This document shows, in pieces, positions 11,214-21,313 of a stretch of DNA of 64,000 nt. How positions within the stretch are numbered: the stretch's first letter is position 1; every line of letters begins with the position of its first letter. The notes below the pieces were generated by a model, which saw only the letters and a list, made by a program, of their open reading frames with translations, did not search any database and was not told where the DNA came from. Made by a program: the position numbers and the translations under genes. This DNA comes from Podospora pseudoanserina (lineage: Eukaryota > Ascomycota > Sordariomycetes > Sordariales > Podosporaceae): the NCBI RefSeq assembly GCF_035222485.1, contig NC_085921.1:1612001-1676000 (forward strand), in the 5' to 3' direction.

Positions 11214-11233
11214 ATACAGGATATATCCTGTAT
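11214..11233. promoter_or_regulatory. 20-bp perfect palindrome (candidate operator)
   Basis: ATACAGGATATATCCTGTAT reads identically on both strands over 20 bases. It lies 870 bp before the cap-binding protein start and 2 kb before the divergent gene. The sequence proves the symmetry; a regulatory role is inference. Confidence 0.4.
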
Positions 11234-12102
11234 ATCCCGTATCAAGTCGGCCTGGCTCTCGTGATTGGTCTGCCCATTGATCTCCAGATCCACTTGGATG
11301 TTTCGAGCCGCTCAACAAGGGACCCTCGTGCTTCGGGACGGTCTTCCACATGGCTTCCTTTGAAGGTCGATTCCGAACATCGCCCATTGTTTTCTGTTTC
11401 CAGAACTCTCTTGTCTTGATGCCTCAGTGATATCCGTTCTTTGCCTACCACTCGTCTCTTTGTTAACGGCTATCGCCACTGGAAACTGGCAGCAGCGGGT
11501 AAGCACCTCTAGCTGCATCCCCACATCTGCCACAACCACTTCAGCTGAGTGGGTGGTGGTCTATTGTCGCACACACCTCTTTGATTCTCCTTGGCCGGCC
11601 CCAACCCCTCGTTTCGACCCTTCACCCCGACCGGCAAGGACTCAACGTTCCATCGGGGTCGTCAACCGTTACCCCTGACCAGCGACCCGGCTCCCGAATC
11701 TGATCTTGGTGATCTTTCTTGGACGGGGAAAGCAAAACTGCCATCCCATCTTACCGCCTCTTGAATCCCCAAGCTTTTACCAGGCGGGGTGGTGATCTTT
11801 CTTGAAACGACAGACCCGGTCCCCTTGACCTCTGCCCCTTTCGCCGCAGCCTCGCAGGAAGATCCGGCCAGCTGTCGAAGCTTTCTTTATTTACATACCC
11901 TTCTCCTACTTCTTTCTTCGTTTCTGCTTTCCCTTCTCGCTACCCGCCGAAGGAGACAGCTTCGCCTCTTACGAGTCCAGTTGCTGAGCCGCACAGTATC
12001 GGTCTACAGCTCAACCAGCACTGAACCTCACGGTGCCAGTCCCAACTCGACCTCCTACCTCACCTTACCATACCTACCAACTCCCCCATCTCAGCCATCA
12101 CA

Positions 12103-12991
12103 ATGTCCCAACCCCCCAACCCCCGCCCAGGCCTAGGCCTCTTCACCCGAGGCCTCTCCTCCCTCTCCCAATCAACCACAGACCCCAACTCGCCCTCCGT
12201 CACCACCCCCGCTGAGCAACGCGACGACGCCAAACGAAACTTCCTCAAAGCCATGCGTCCCCTCCCCACCCAGCACTACTGGAACGTCTGGTTCGACCGC
12301 CCCCCCACCTCCACCAACCCAGGGGAGGAGTACCACTCCAACCTGGAACAACTCGGCACAACCATCGAGTCGGTCCAGGACTTTTGGCGCTACGCAAACA
12401 ACACCCCCGTCGACCAGATCCGGATGAAAGAGTCCATTTACCTGTTCAAGGTGGGGTTCAAGCCGATCTGGGAAGACAGGAGAAACATCCTGGGAGGGTC
12501 GTGGACGTTCAGAGTGCCAAAGGGGAACGGGCCGGACGTTTGGACGAGGGTGCAGTTGTTGGCTGTAGGGGAGAAGTTGCAGAGTGTGCTTGAGGAGGGT
12601 AAGCTCCCCTTCCCCTCCCAACAATTCCATACAAAATGTGCTGACGTGGATGAAACAAAATATAGGTGACCAAATCTGCGGTGTCGGCCTCTCGGTCAGA
12701 TTCAACTCCCATCTCATCTCCATCTGGCACAGAGACTCCTCCAAGAAAAAGTCCATCGACGCCATGTTGGAGTGCGTGCTCGAGGAGCTCCCTCCTGAGC
12801 TCACCCCCAAGCCGGATAACTACTTTTACAAGAAGCACTCTGATCATGCCGGGTTCAAAGTGCCGCCCGAGTTGCAGGCCGTGATTGATTCCCAGAAGGC
12901 GAGGGAGAAGGCCGCTGCTGAGAAGGCTGCTCAGGGGGTCCAGGTTGTGGCTGGGGAAGCGCCCGAGATTAGGGAGGTGCCGCCTTCTTGA
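12103..12991 (+). CDS. eIF4E-family cap-binding protein, 4EHP-like
   Basis: Exons 12103-12598 and 12666-12991 with a 67-bp intron (donor GTAAGC, branch GCTGAC, acceptor TATAG) give 273 residues. The eIF4E core spans about residues 55-235. Trp60 and Trp63 (YWNVWF) match Trp43 and Trp46 of human eIF4E. Trp123 in GFKPIWEDRR matches the cap-stacking Trp102. The other cap-stacking position (human Trp56) is Tyr77, as in class II 4EHP proteins. SVQDFW (90-95) keeps the dorsal Trp used by 4E-binding partners. The phrase QICGVGLSVRFNSHLISIW is also 4EHP-like. The protein should bind mRNA 5' caps in the cytoplasm. Whether it promotes or represses translation cannot be read from sequence. The Ala/Glu/Lys-rich tail is unstructured. 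Confidence 0.88.
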
Positions 12992-13524
12992 GGAATGGAA
13001 TGGGTGACAAAGATGTTTAGTTTGGTCTAGTTTCGTGCATCTAGTGCGGCGTTTGGCATGATTTCGATTACGTGAAGAAATAAAAAAATCCCGTGAAGGA
13101 TCGGTATTTTCCTCGTTTGAGAGGTGAATATGTACAGATAAAGCATTTGAAGTTATCTTCCGGTTCATCTCGCCAATATGGCTCTCCCCGTTACCAGCTT
13201 GTAGCTATGTGTAAGCTAGGCGTGTGGCCCTCCCCAATCCCAATCCTCGGCACGGCTTTCATCAGCAGCATTCTTCGAGCTGTTGAGGCTTCTCGTTTTG
13301 CTCAGGGCCAACAGATGTCCCAAGGTGCTGCTCCTTCCCCTCCTCGTATCTTCTTGGCTCGACCTTCCTTGCTTGCTCCCTGAAGAGCAGTTGCGTCTTC
13401 GTGGTCGGTCTCGCTTTTCATCAACATGCCCTCCAAAGCCTCTCTAATCCCAAGCCTCTCTCTCGGCCTCTCTGTCTTGAGCCTTTTTTCGCCTTATCTC
13501 CCATAAACAACCCTCCTCCAATCA
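12992..13524. other. Convergent intergenic region
   Basis: Joint 3' region of the plus-strand cap-binding gene and the minus-strand EF-hand gene. No gene or repeat seen. Confidence 0.5.
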
Positions 13525-14164
13525 TCACCTCCAAACCCCCGCCCTCCTCATAACCCCCTCAAACTCCTCCTTCTTAACCCCCCTCCCCACCCCCGCACCC
13601 CCATTCGCCTCAAGTATCATATCCCTCAACACCTCCTCGCTCACCTCCTCCTCCATCTTCAACAACTTGGCCACCTTTTTCAAACTCGCCAACGTAATCG
13701 CATTCGACCCTTTGCTCGCAAAAAGCCCAAACGCCTCGTCCACCTCGGCCATGTGTTCCTCTGAAGAGTGCGACTTGTTGTGTATCTTGAGCGCGCAGAC
13801 GGCGAAGAAGTTGGGAAAAGTGGCGTAGCCGAGCTCTTCGTCTGGGTCGAGGATAGATAGAAGGTCCGCTAGTTCTGAGGGGGAGGTCGGGGGGAGGCCG
13901 AGGGCACTATGCACGTCAGCGAGAAGGGATGGGATATGGAAAAAGGAAACATACATCAACGCCCTCCTAACATCATGAGTAGGAATAACCCCTCCCTCCC
14001 CTCCCCCTCCATCGGCTCCGCAAACAGGCTGAACGCCTCTCTTATCTCTGCCTCTTCCTGAGGCGTGACGTTGTGCTCTTTTGCGAGGCGGGATTGTTTG
14101 GGTGGCTGTTCACACACCATCATCAGCACCGTTTCCAACAAAGAACAGGAGATATCCGTACCAT
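13525..14164 (-). CDS. EF-hand protein (centrin/calmodulin-like), with a one-base frame problem
   Basis: Proposed exons: 14164-14162 (ATG alone), 14105-13955 and 13906-13525. Introns of 56 and 48 bp have donors GTACGG and GTATGT and acceptors ACAG and ATAG. The start reads M, then PPKQSRLAKEHNVTPQEEAEI, a typical lead-in to an EF-hand helix (REAFSLF). The second half has LLSILDPDEELGYATFPNFF and a third helix DEAFGLF, but the loops lack most Ca-binding acids, so Ca binding is doubtful. As written the frame breaks inside exon 2. One more G in the G4 run (plus-strand C4 at 13989-13992) would restore FAEPMEGEGREG followed by VIPTHDVRRAL and set the right phase for the next exon, giving 178 residues. 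A sequencing error in a homopolymer or a true frameshift are both possible. Confidence 0.65.
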
Positions 14165-14886
14165 TTTGACTTTTACTCCCCCCCTTTCCCACTGTTGTAA
14201 CGATATTAAAGGCAGTAACAATCTCGGAAATCGCTTGCGACAAACTCGCGCCTTGTCGCGATCACTCGAGCTCGCTGGCAGCGATAGCTTAGAGTGGAGA
14301 GCCACAATCGACAGTGGAGCGAACAAAGTGGGCCCAAAAATCGCGGCTTCCTCGCCTGGTCACGTGAAGCATCCACTAAACCAAAAAACGAAAAAAAAAG
14401 CGAACCATAAAAATCCGAGTTTCTTTGCAAGCAGAATTCTCTCCTCGACATCAACAGACTTCCCCGGCCAGCAGAATTCCAAACGTAATGCTGGCTTCTC
14501 TCGAATCCTCTCATGTCGTTTACTTCATACCGATATTCAATCACAGGATCGTCGAGAAAACGGTAGGTCTCTCATTTTCTTTTTTTATTACTATTCAACA
14601 AAACGCTTCAAAATTTGCTAGAGCTTGTCGTCTCCAACATATCCCAGGACGAATCAAGTGTGGACAGTGAAGCAATATTGAAACACAAAACATGCCATTC
14701 CCGTTGGAATCGTATGTCCTGGGGCTCCTGCGTCTCGTCTCTTGAAAGGCGGGGTGATTGGGGTCAAAGGAGACATTTATTTGCCTAGAAATCAATAATT
14801 TTGATTGCAACTAGAGTTTATGTGTTTGAGGCTCCCTACAAGCTATCAACTCCTGCTTGCCTGCTCGTGACTCGACTCTTGCCCAC
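14165..14886. other. Intergenic region between glyoxalase II and EF-hand genes
   Basis: Holds the 3' end of glyoxalase II and the promoter of the EF-hand gene, both on the minus strand. No further gene seen. Confidence 0.5.
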
Positions 14887-16131
14887 TCACTTGAAGTTAT
14901 TCTTCATCTCCCTGAGCTTCGTCATGATAGCAATCGGGTCCGTCTCCCCAGTTGCCTTTTGGATGGCGGGGTCTTGCGGTCTCATGAAGACGTTGTGTTG
15001 CTGGGCATGTTAGCATCCTGATTCATGTCTGGGAAGAGAAAACACACCTTCTCATCTCCAATCGTAAACTTCCCCTGCGTCTCCTTGCAATCATCCGCAA
15101 ACGCCTCCAGCGCCCTCACAGCCTCGCTCTGGAGAACCGACACCCCGAATTTAACATTCGACTTGGTGTACTCATGTCCGGGCTGTCCTATCATTAGCAC
15201 CCACCCCCAACACCACCCAGGAAGAGGCACTCACATAAACCCTAACATCATCCCCCACCCCCGCCAAAACCACATTCAACGCCTCATGCATCTCCTCCCC
15301 CGTCCCCTCAAAAAACCTCCCGCAACCCCCGATGAAGAGCGTGTCCCCCGTGAAAATCACCTTGTCCCCCGTCTCCTTGTCCTCCATCAAGTAACAGATG
15401 CTATCCTGGGTGTGGCACGGCGTGTGCAAGGCCTTGACTTTGATGTTCTCCCCAATGGTAAAAGTCTCGTTATGGGCCGGGGTCTTGGTGACGTGGGCGC
15501 AGTCCCGGCCGCCGATAATAGGGAGTTTGGAGGGGAGCTTCGAGAGGAGGGCTTCATTGCCCCCGGCGTGGTCACGGTGGCTATATGCTGGGGGTTAGTA
15601 GATGCCGGTGGAGTGTAAACAGGGAGATATGTACTGACTGGTGGGTATTGACGATAGCAGTGAGGTTAATCTCTTTGTTCGCGATAGCTTCTTCGAGGAC
15701 GGGGAGGACTCTGCCTCTGTTGGTGGCTGTTCATGATAAAAAAGGGAGGGAAGGGTAAAAACGTACTCGGGGGGATTGGCCGGGTCGATAATGACTGCAT
15801 CTTTGGACTTATCGTCTACCACCAAATAGGCGTAGTTGTCCGCCCCTTTATAACCACACTCATCATCAGTAATTGCCCCTCCCCTTCCACCGTACCCTCC
15901 GCTCCCCCCACCCCACAAACAAAAACAAAACTCAACAAAGTTGAGGAGACATACACATAGGAATAGACCGGATATGCATCTTGCGGTATGTTGGCTATTT
16001 TCAACTCATCAGTAACCTCCTTCCCATCCCATCTCTCACCCGCTCGAGAAACTCACAGTATTCACCACCGGGAAAAAGCTCTTCTTATGGCTCTGAAAAA
16101 TAACACGCCTTGCTGCGTTGAAAGCGTTCAT
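14887..16131 (-). CDS. GLO2: Hydroxyacylglutathione hydrolase (glyoxalase II), mitochondrial form
   Basis: Seven exons (16131-16057, 15979-15955, 15845-15767, 15716-15639, 15580-15235, 15182-15048, 15000-14887) sum to 852 bp and 283 residues; every junction has GT and AG and keeps frame. The metallo-beta-lactamase signature T-H-H-H-R-D-H falls at residues 84-90, so it is split by an intron. Later metal ligands lie in ALHTPCHTQDSICY, FTGDTLFIGGCGRFFEGT and YPGHEYTKSNVKF. The enzyme hydrolyses S-D-lactoylglutathione to D-lactate and glutathione, the last step of methylglyoxal removal. Exon 1 codes a 25-residue Arg/Phe-rich, acid-free leader that looks like a mitochondrial presequence. Exon 2 begins exactly with ATG (MHIRSIPMW), the usual start of cytosolic homologs. 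LAS1 lies 227 bp upstream on the same strand. Confidence 0.93.
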
Positions 16132-16358
16132 GAGTGTGATACACAAACCAAAAACACCGCTGAATTTGCAGTGAACATATAACAGTGAAAGTTGTGAGAC
16201 TCAAAGTAAGAGGGGTACTTGACACTTCATGACGTTATCACCAATTCCCGCCCCTCTAATTGGACCGATTACCAATCCATTGAGAAACACTGTCTATTTA
16301 GCAGCTTGCACGTGACCACCCTCTTCGTACTCATTTTCTGGGGGGTATCAGTATCTAT

Positions 16359-17357
16359 TTATACAACCCCGATGGGCTTGGGAACCCATTCCTTTTCGTC
16401 ATACAACACCCAGCTTGGCGAAGACTGTTGCCGTTGTTGTTCTCTGGGCGGCTGCTGGATAGTTGTTGGCTCCGGTACAGCTTCCACCTCTGCCTCTGCC
16501 ATCTTGACGTCCTCGGTGGTCCCGGGTACTGTTTCCCGCATCTGAGGTATGCTGTCTGATCCCTCAACCACCAACCCCTCCCCTTGTTCCTCCAACAACC
16601 TCGAAAGCGCCATCCCCCGCCTAACAACCTTCCCATCCGACGTCCCCCCAGCAACCTTTTCCACAACCATTTTCACCACCCCCCTCTCACACCCCCTGAT
16701 CTGCTCCCAAAGTATATCCCGTCTAATCCTCTCCCCCACCGTGTCCCCCAGCTCCAAATACCTCTTCACCAGCCCCTCGACCTTTTCTTTCCCCCCTATA
16801 CCCCCCTCCCCTTCCACCCCCTCCATCTCCATCTCCATCTCCATCTCCATCTCCATCTCCTTCTCCTCCCCATCCCCCCCTTCCAACCTCGCCCAATAGT
16901 ACTGATAAATCCACCCCAATCCCTCCTCCACCCCCCTCCTCAACCTCCCCAACCCAGGCATACCCTCATGAACACCCGCATGCCTCAGCTCCACAAACTT
17001 CGCCGGCAACCCCACCCCCCTCGCAAGATCAAACATACTCTGCTTCCTAACCTTATCCTGACACCCATCCAGCAACCCAGTCACAAACCTCCCAAAAGCA
17101 GCCACATACGCCGCCCTCAACGTGCTAGTGTTCGTGTCCCCCGCCTGATCAGACAATATCACCGCCGTCAGAAGCGCAGTCGACTCCACCAAATGCGGGC
17201 ACGAGCCGCGGTGCGTATAAAGCGCCACTCTGTCAACCGCTTCCTGCTTTTGCTGGGTGGCGATCTCGAGGGGGAGGGAAGGTGGGGGGTAGAATTGGGA
17301 GCGGAGGGAGAGGAGGGAGGAGCGGGAGGGGTAGGGGGTGTGGATGTATTGCACCAT
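16359..17357 (-). CDS. LAS1: Las1-like HEPN endoribonuclease for ITS2 rRNA processing
   Basis: Single exon of 332 residues; the ATG at 17357 follows an A-run and starts MVQYIHTPYPSR. The N-terminal HEPN domain (about residues 10-165) carries EAVDRVALYTHRGSCPHLVE and the catalytic R-x4-H motif as R125, H126 and H130 (LRHAGVHEGMP). Las1 pairs with the kinase Grc3 in the nucleolus and cuts ITS2 of pre-rRNA at site C2. The C-terminus (SWVLYDEKEWVPKPIGVV) matches the conserved tail by which Las1 engages Grc3. Usual family motifs read RHxxTH; here the Thr position is Val129. A hexamer repeat codes a Glu-Met run in the variable middle. Confidence 0.88.
   Translation of the reverse strand: MVQYIHTPYPSRSSLLSLRSQFYPPPSLPLEIATQQKQEAVDRVALYTHRGSCPHLVESTALLTAVILSDQAGDTNTSTLRAAYVAAFGRFVTGLLDGCQDKVRKQSMFDLARGVGLPAKFVELRHAGVHEGMPGLGRLRRGVEEGLGWIYQYYWARLEGGDGEEKEMEMEMEMEMEMEGVEGEGGIGGKEKVEGLVKRYLELGDTVGERIRRDILWEQIRGCERGVVKMVVEKVAGGTSDGKVVRRGMALSRLLEEQGEGLVVEGSDSIPQMRETVPGTTEDVKMAEAEVEAVPEPTTIQQPPREQQRQQSSPSWVLYDEKEWVPKPIGVV
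16825..16860 (-). repeat. Coding hexanucleotide repeat in LAS1
   Basis: Six perfect 6-bp units, ATCTCC on the plus strand, coding alternating Glu and Met between the Las1 HEPN domain and the C-terminal tail. Six-base units keep the frame whatever the copy number. Confidence 0.9.
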
Positions 17358-17842
17358 TTTTTTCCCCTTCCCCTTTTGGTTTCTGGAAATACGGTGTGTG
17401 AAATTATACGAGCGATGTAAGCAAAGAAGGATGTAAATGTTGGTTGAGAGATGGGTGATGATGGAGAGTGGTAGAGGTGGTGGTGGTGGTGAGTGAGACG
17501 TGAGATGTAAAGTCAAAAATTTGCTGGCATGGTGGAAAATTGTGAGTAAAAGCGACGACCCCAATGTGAAAATGAGGTCTAAGTCGCTGCACGACACCAA
17601 TACTCTCGACGCATGAAATTCAACTGAGTGAAAACAAAAAGTTTCACTTCTTGTTGAACAGGTCATGTACTTCTCATTGCAGCAAATGCTCTCACTCACA
17701 TCACTCATCTCAGCTCAGCTCATGCATGATCAAATGAAATCATCATTCATCGTCCATCTATAAACATTGCTACCACTTTTTTCCTGTTCCCTTTCTACCT
17801 GTATCTCATTTCCGGTTTTCACTTCTTTTTTCGACCTCATGT
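17358..17842. other. Intergenic region, LYS9 3' end to LAS1 promoter
   Basis: About 485 bp. Contains GGT-rich and A/T-rich tracts but no gene. Frames extending the LAS1 ORF upstream to 17708 lack the conserved start context. Confidence 0.5.
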
Positions 17843-19404
17843 CTAAGAAATAGTCTTCTCAACCATAGTAATCCCATACTTCACCTCCAACTCCCTCATC
17901 AACGGCTCGCAAATCTCCCAGCTCATCGGCGCCAACACCCCCTTCTGGCTAATCTTCCCCTCCAACACCTGCTTCACCGCCACCGCGCAGGGCACACCCA
18001 CCGTCTTCGCCATCGCCGAGTACCCCCCAACAACACCATACTCGCACAGCGTGCTCGTCCTCGTCTCCCTGCTCCCATCCGCATGCTCAATCTCAAACTT
18101 GTGCTGCAGCATCACCAGATCCCTCTCCTTCTCCTCATACTGCATCTTCTTCTCCAACGTCGCGCAAAGCGTATCCAACGGGTTGCCCGTGGGAGTGATA
18201 GCCTCATCAGAAAACAGCCCGATCCACTTCAACCCGCTCACAATCCTCTTCTTGTCCTCCTCACTCTCAAAGCTCGCCTTGGCAAGAATGGTCTTCTCCA
18301 AATCCTCAGCAGACGTAGACGGCGCCCCAATGACAGCCTGCGTGGCCTCCTTCCAAGAAACAGGCCTGCTCAGGATATCAAGCGGGGTCTCCTCCAAAAA
18401 CCCAATGTCCACCAACACCTTGATGAACTGAGGGAAACCCTGGTACCTCAGCGTCCCTCTCACCACCGTCTGCGCCTCGGGAATGTTGTACCTCTCCTTG
18501 TAAATAGTGCTGTCCCTGTTGGGATAAGCCACAAACGCGAAACCCGGATAGATAAAATACGGCTTGGCCGTCTTCATCAAATCCTTCCCCTGCACCTCCA
18601 CCACCTCCCCGTCCTGCCACCACTTGCCCGTGTTCCTCAGCGCCAGCAGCACACCCCTCGACGACCAAGAGAACTTGTACCCCAACGGGTTATCACTGTC
18701 CTCCGGCGCAGGGAGACCACCGCAGTAGCTCAAGAAGCTCAAAATCTTGCCGCCGGCCTTGTGAACTTCATCAATAGTCTTGATGGCGTACAAATGATCA
18801 ATGCCGGGATCGAGACCAATCTCGTTCATGACAGTGATACCCGCCGCCTTGGCCTCGGCGTCGAGCTCCATCATGGCGGGGGAGACATACGAGGTGGTGA
18901 CGACATTCTTCTTGTTGCGGATAGCCGACTTGATGACAGTAGCGTGGAAGGTGTAAGGAATCAGGGAGATGACGAGGTCGTGCTTGGCGACTTCGGCATC
19001 GAGGGCCGTGGGGTCCGAGACGTCGAGGGAGATGGGGGTGGCGTTGGGGACGCCCGAGGAGAGGGATTGGGCTGTGGCCAGAGTGCGGCAGGCTAAGGGG
19101 AGACGGAAAAGTTAGAGGTTTGGTTTGGTGGGGAAGTTGGATACGAGAAGAGACAGAAATAACATACCGACGGTCACGGGGATGCCGGCCTGGCTGAGGA
19201 CGTCAAGAGTCGGGCGGGTGACGAACCCGGCGCCGAGCATGAGGACCTTGCTACATTGAGAGTTAGTATTATGGCTTCAAATGATTGGGTTTATCACATC
19301 GTGATGTTTTGGTCGGTTGGAAGGCTGGGTAGGGATCACGAGGTGGTTCACGGTGGAGCAAACACAATATATCAATGGTGTTGAACTTACTGTTGAGAAG
19401 CCAT
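17843..19404 (-). CDS. LYS9: Saccharopine dehydrogenase (NADP+, L-glutamate-forming)
   Basis: Three exons (19404-19391, 19250-19168, 19092-17843) sum to 1347 bp and 448 residues, in frame at both junctions. The first exon is only 14 nt (MASQ plus two bases). The Rossmann start VLMLGAGFVTRPTLDVLSQ lies at residues 7-25. NEIGLDPGIDHLYA and CGGLPAPEDSDNPLGYKFSW are hallmark saccharopine-reductase segments. The enzyme condenses alpha-aminoadipate semialdehyde with glutamate to saccharopine, the penultimate step of fungal lysine synthesis, in the cytoplasm. Length equals that of yeast Lys9. A TGACTCA motif about 100 bp before the ATG suggests control by the cross-pathway regulator Gcn4/CPC1. Confidence 0.95.
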
Positions 19405-20179
19405 CTTAATCTTTTCCGTGGTAACTCTTGTGAGGTGTTCAGAGTTCTCCCCCAGTTGCTAAAACAAGACAAAAAGTTGAAGCTTGAGAAGACAAATCGG
19501 TTGACTCACTTGCCGTGTGTTACAACCTGCAGCTCTACCTTATCCACGGCGATTTGTTCCGATAACGGCCGCCCAAGGTTTTATCAATTCAACTGAGGGG
19601 TTGAGGGGCAAACTCTCTGGGGACAGCTTCTGGGGTTGTGGGGTAGCAAAAATGGGGTGGCTTGCCATTGGTTGCCGACTTGTGTTTTTTCGCTGTTCGT
19701 GTTTCCCCTTACCCCCTGAATTTTAGCTCCGCAATAGCCAAAAGTTTGTAAGCAGCCATCAGCATCACTTCTGGGGATCACATACGCATTATTTGGAACA
19801 ATGGCTATTGCCGAATCAAACCTCTTAGTCCTTTCTTGAATTTGTCGGCAAAAAAAAGCCAGAAAAAAGCCCAAAAAAAAAAAAAAAAAGCCTAATGATA
19901 CAAAGTCGTGTACACTATGTACCTTTTACACATCTTGTGTGTATGCCCCTTCCTGTTCTTGTCTTGCCTTCCTCCCAGGAGTCGTGAGACTCAATCCCGA
20001 TATCTCCTCTTCATTGAGTGTAGATGTTCCTCCCATTGCCTTCCCTTGCTATGCAGCTATACATTCCCGTTAAAGCCAAAACGCCGTGTAAATGCTACCC
20101 ATATATGCTGTCCCAAAACCTTGCTTCGCTATGCAGTGATGAAATGTGAAAGGGAATAAAGAAAAAAAGTACAACAATA
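19405..20179. other. LYS9 promoter and 3' region of the Pro/Gln-rich gene
   Basis: Contains TGACTCA at 19502-19508 and an A-run near 19867-19889. No gene seen. Confidence 0.5.
19502..19508. promoter_or_regulatory. Gcn4/CPC1-type site TGACTCA upstream of LYS9
   Basis: Exact TGACTCA, 98-104 bp before the LYS9 start codon. This is the consensus bound by Gcn4 in yeast and CPC-1/CpcA in filamentous fungi, which induce amino-acid genes on starvation. Function is inferred from position and gene identity. Confidence 0.6.
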
Positions 20180-21313
20180 TTACTCGTCATCACCCTCGCC
20201 ATCCTCCTCTTCCTCTTCGTCGTCGCTGGCAGGAGGCTCCCAGCTCTCCTCAAGCTTGAGACCTAGGCCCTTGTTCTCATCGGCAGTGGGAGCAAGCCCA
20301 CCAAGAAGAGAGAAGATGGTAGACCGGTGCACGTCCGGCTGAGCGTGGCTGGGAGGGTCATACAGACCCATGCCGTAAAGAATTTCGCCTTCCTCTTCAT
20401 CCTCGTCCTCCTGAACCTGCACCGCCTGGGCAGAAACAAAGCTCTCCACCTTGGATGGTGTCGTCTCAAGACTCCCATAGTTGTTGAGGCTGAGCGGTGG
20501 AGGACAGGCAAAGTCCTCTGGTGTGGGAGGAGCAGTGTGCCGTTGTACAGGCATCATCATGGCGTTGTTGTGAGTGGGACCGGCAGTAGGGTAAGCGTTC
20601 CAACCCATGGCTCCGGTCGTGACTGGTGGTGCGGGCTGGTACAAGGGGGCCGGTTGCTGGGCCTGAACTTGAGGCGAGTAGACGGGCTGCTGGGAGCTGA
20701 AACTCGAGTACGGAAGAGACAACGGCGAGAATCCTTCCGCGGGAGATGCGTAGCCCGAGTAGACCGCCGGTGTTGGTGGCAACTGGTGCATGGTCGCCAG
20801 CATCTCGGCCTCGCTGTAGGCCGGGTAGGGCGAGCAGAGCACCGAACTGGTTTGTGGTGGATAAAACTGAGTCTGAGCCGAGTACTGGGGAGAAGGATGC
20901 CAGCTGACCGGCCTGGCCCGTCTGACCTCCTGTCCGTAGAAAGACTCGTTTGAAGCTTCGGGAACTGGGGTGGGAAGATAGGTCGGGTCGACGGCCTGTG
21001 GTTGTTGCTGAGGTGGGAATCGTCCGTGGAAACCTTCACCAATCAATGTCCTCCTCCTGGACTGCATCGATGATCGGGGGCTGTTGTTGGCACTCCCAGG
21101 CTTCGATACCCTCATCGCGTTGTTTGGCCGTTGAGCATATTGTGGTGCGTGCTGAGAGTACCGCTTCGTGCTGCCGAGTTGCCTCGAGAGCTCGTTGAGC
21201 AGGGCCGAGTCAACTGGATAGTCGAGAGGTTGGGGCGCCTGAGGCACCTGGTGTTGAGAGAGCTGGTGAGGGAGAACACCTCCCATGTGGGCGTTAAGCA
21301 TAGAGGGCACCAT
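20180..21313 (-). CDS. Pro/Gln/Ser-rich protein with acidic C-terminus, unknown function
   Basis: Single exon of 377 residues. I do not recognise a named family. Near the N-terminus DYPVDSALLNELSRQLGSTK looks helical. Residues about 95-290 are low-complexity Pro, Gln, Tyr and Ser. The most structured part is C-terminal: GEILYGMGLYDPP, STIFSLLGGL and KGLGLKLEESWEPP, followed by an Asp/Glu-rich end. From memory this C-terminal arrangement recurs in uncharacterised fungal proteins. Composition and the acidic tail suggest a nuclear regulator or activator; that is inference. A 7.6-kb gene-free region lies directly upstream. Confidence 0.8.
   Translation of the reverse strand: MVPSMLNAHMGGVLPHQLSQHQVPQAPQPLDYPVDSALLNELSRQLGSTKRYSQHAPQYAQRPNNAMRVSKPGSANNSPRSSMQSRRRTLIGEGFHGRFPPQQQPQAVDPTYLPTPVPEASNESFYGQEVRRARPVSWHPSPQYSAQTQFYPPQTSSVLCSPYPAYSEAEMLATMHQLPPTPAVYSGYASPAEGFSPLSLPYSSFSSQQPVYSPQVQAQQPAPLYQPAPPVTTGAMGWNAYPTAGPTHNNAMMMPVQRHTAPPTPEDFACPPPLSLNNYGSLETTPSKVESFVSAQAVQVQEDEDEEEGEILYGMGLYDPPSHAQPDVHRSTIFSLLGGLAPTADENKGLGLKLEESWEPPASDDEEEEEDGEGDDE

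Larger units (their letters stand above)
9215..12102. other. Divergent intergenic region between two outward-reading genes
   Basis: About 2.9 kb shared by the promoters of the minus-strand repeat gene (start 9214) and the plus-strand cap-binding protein (start 12103). No reading frame carries recognisable motifs. The last 400 bp is C/T-rich, as in fungal 5' leaders. Two inverted repeats stand out, at 10081-10100 and 11214-11233. Confidence 0.55.

Noticed and set aside
18083-19096. 337-codon antisense frame over LYS9
   Set aside because: Basic, low-complexity shadow of the GC-rich coding strand; LYS9 is certain.
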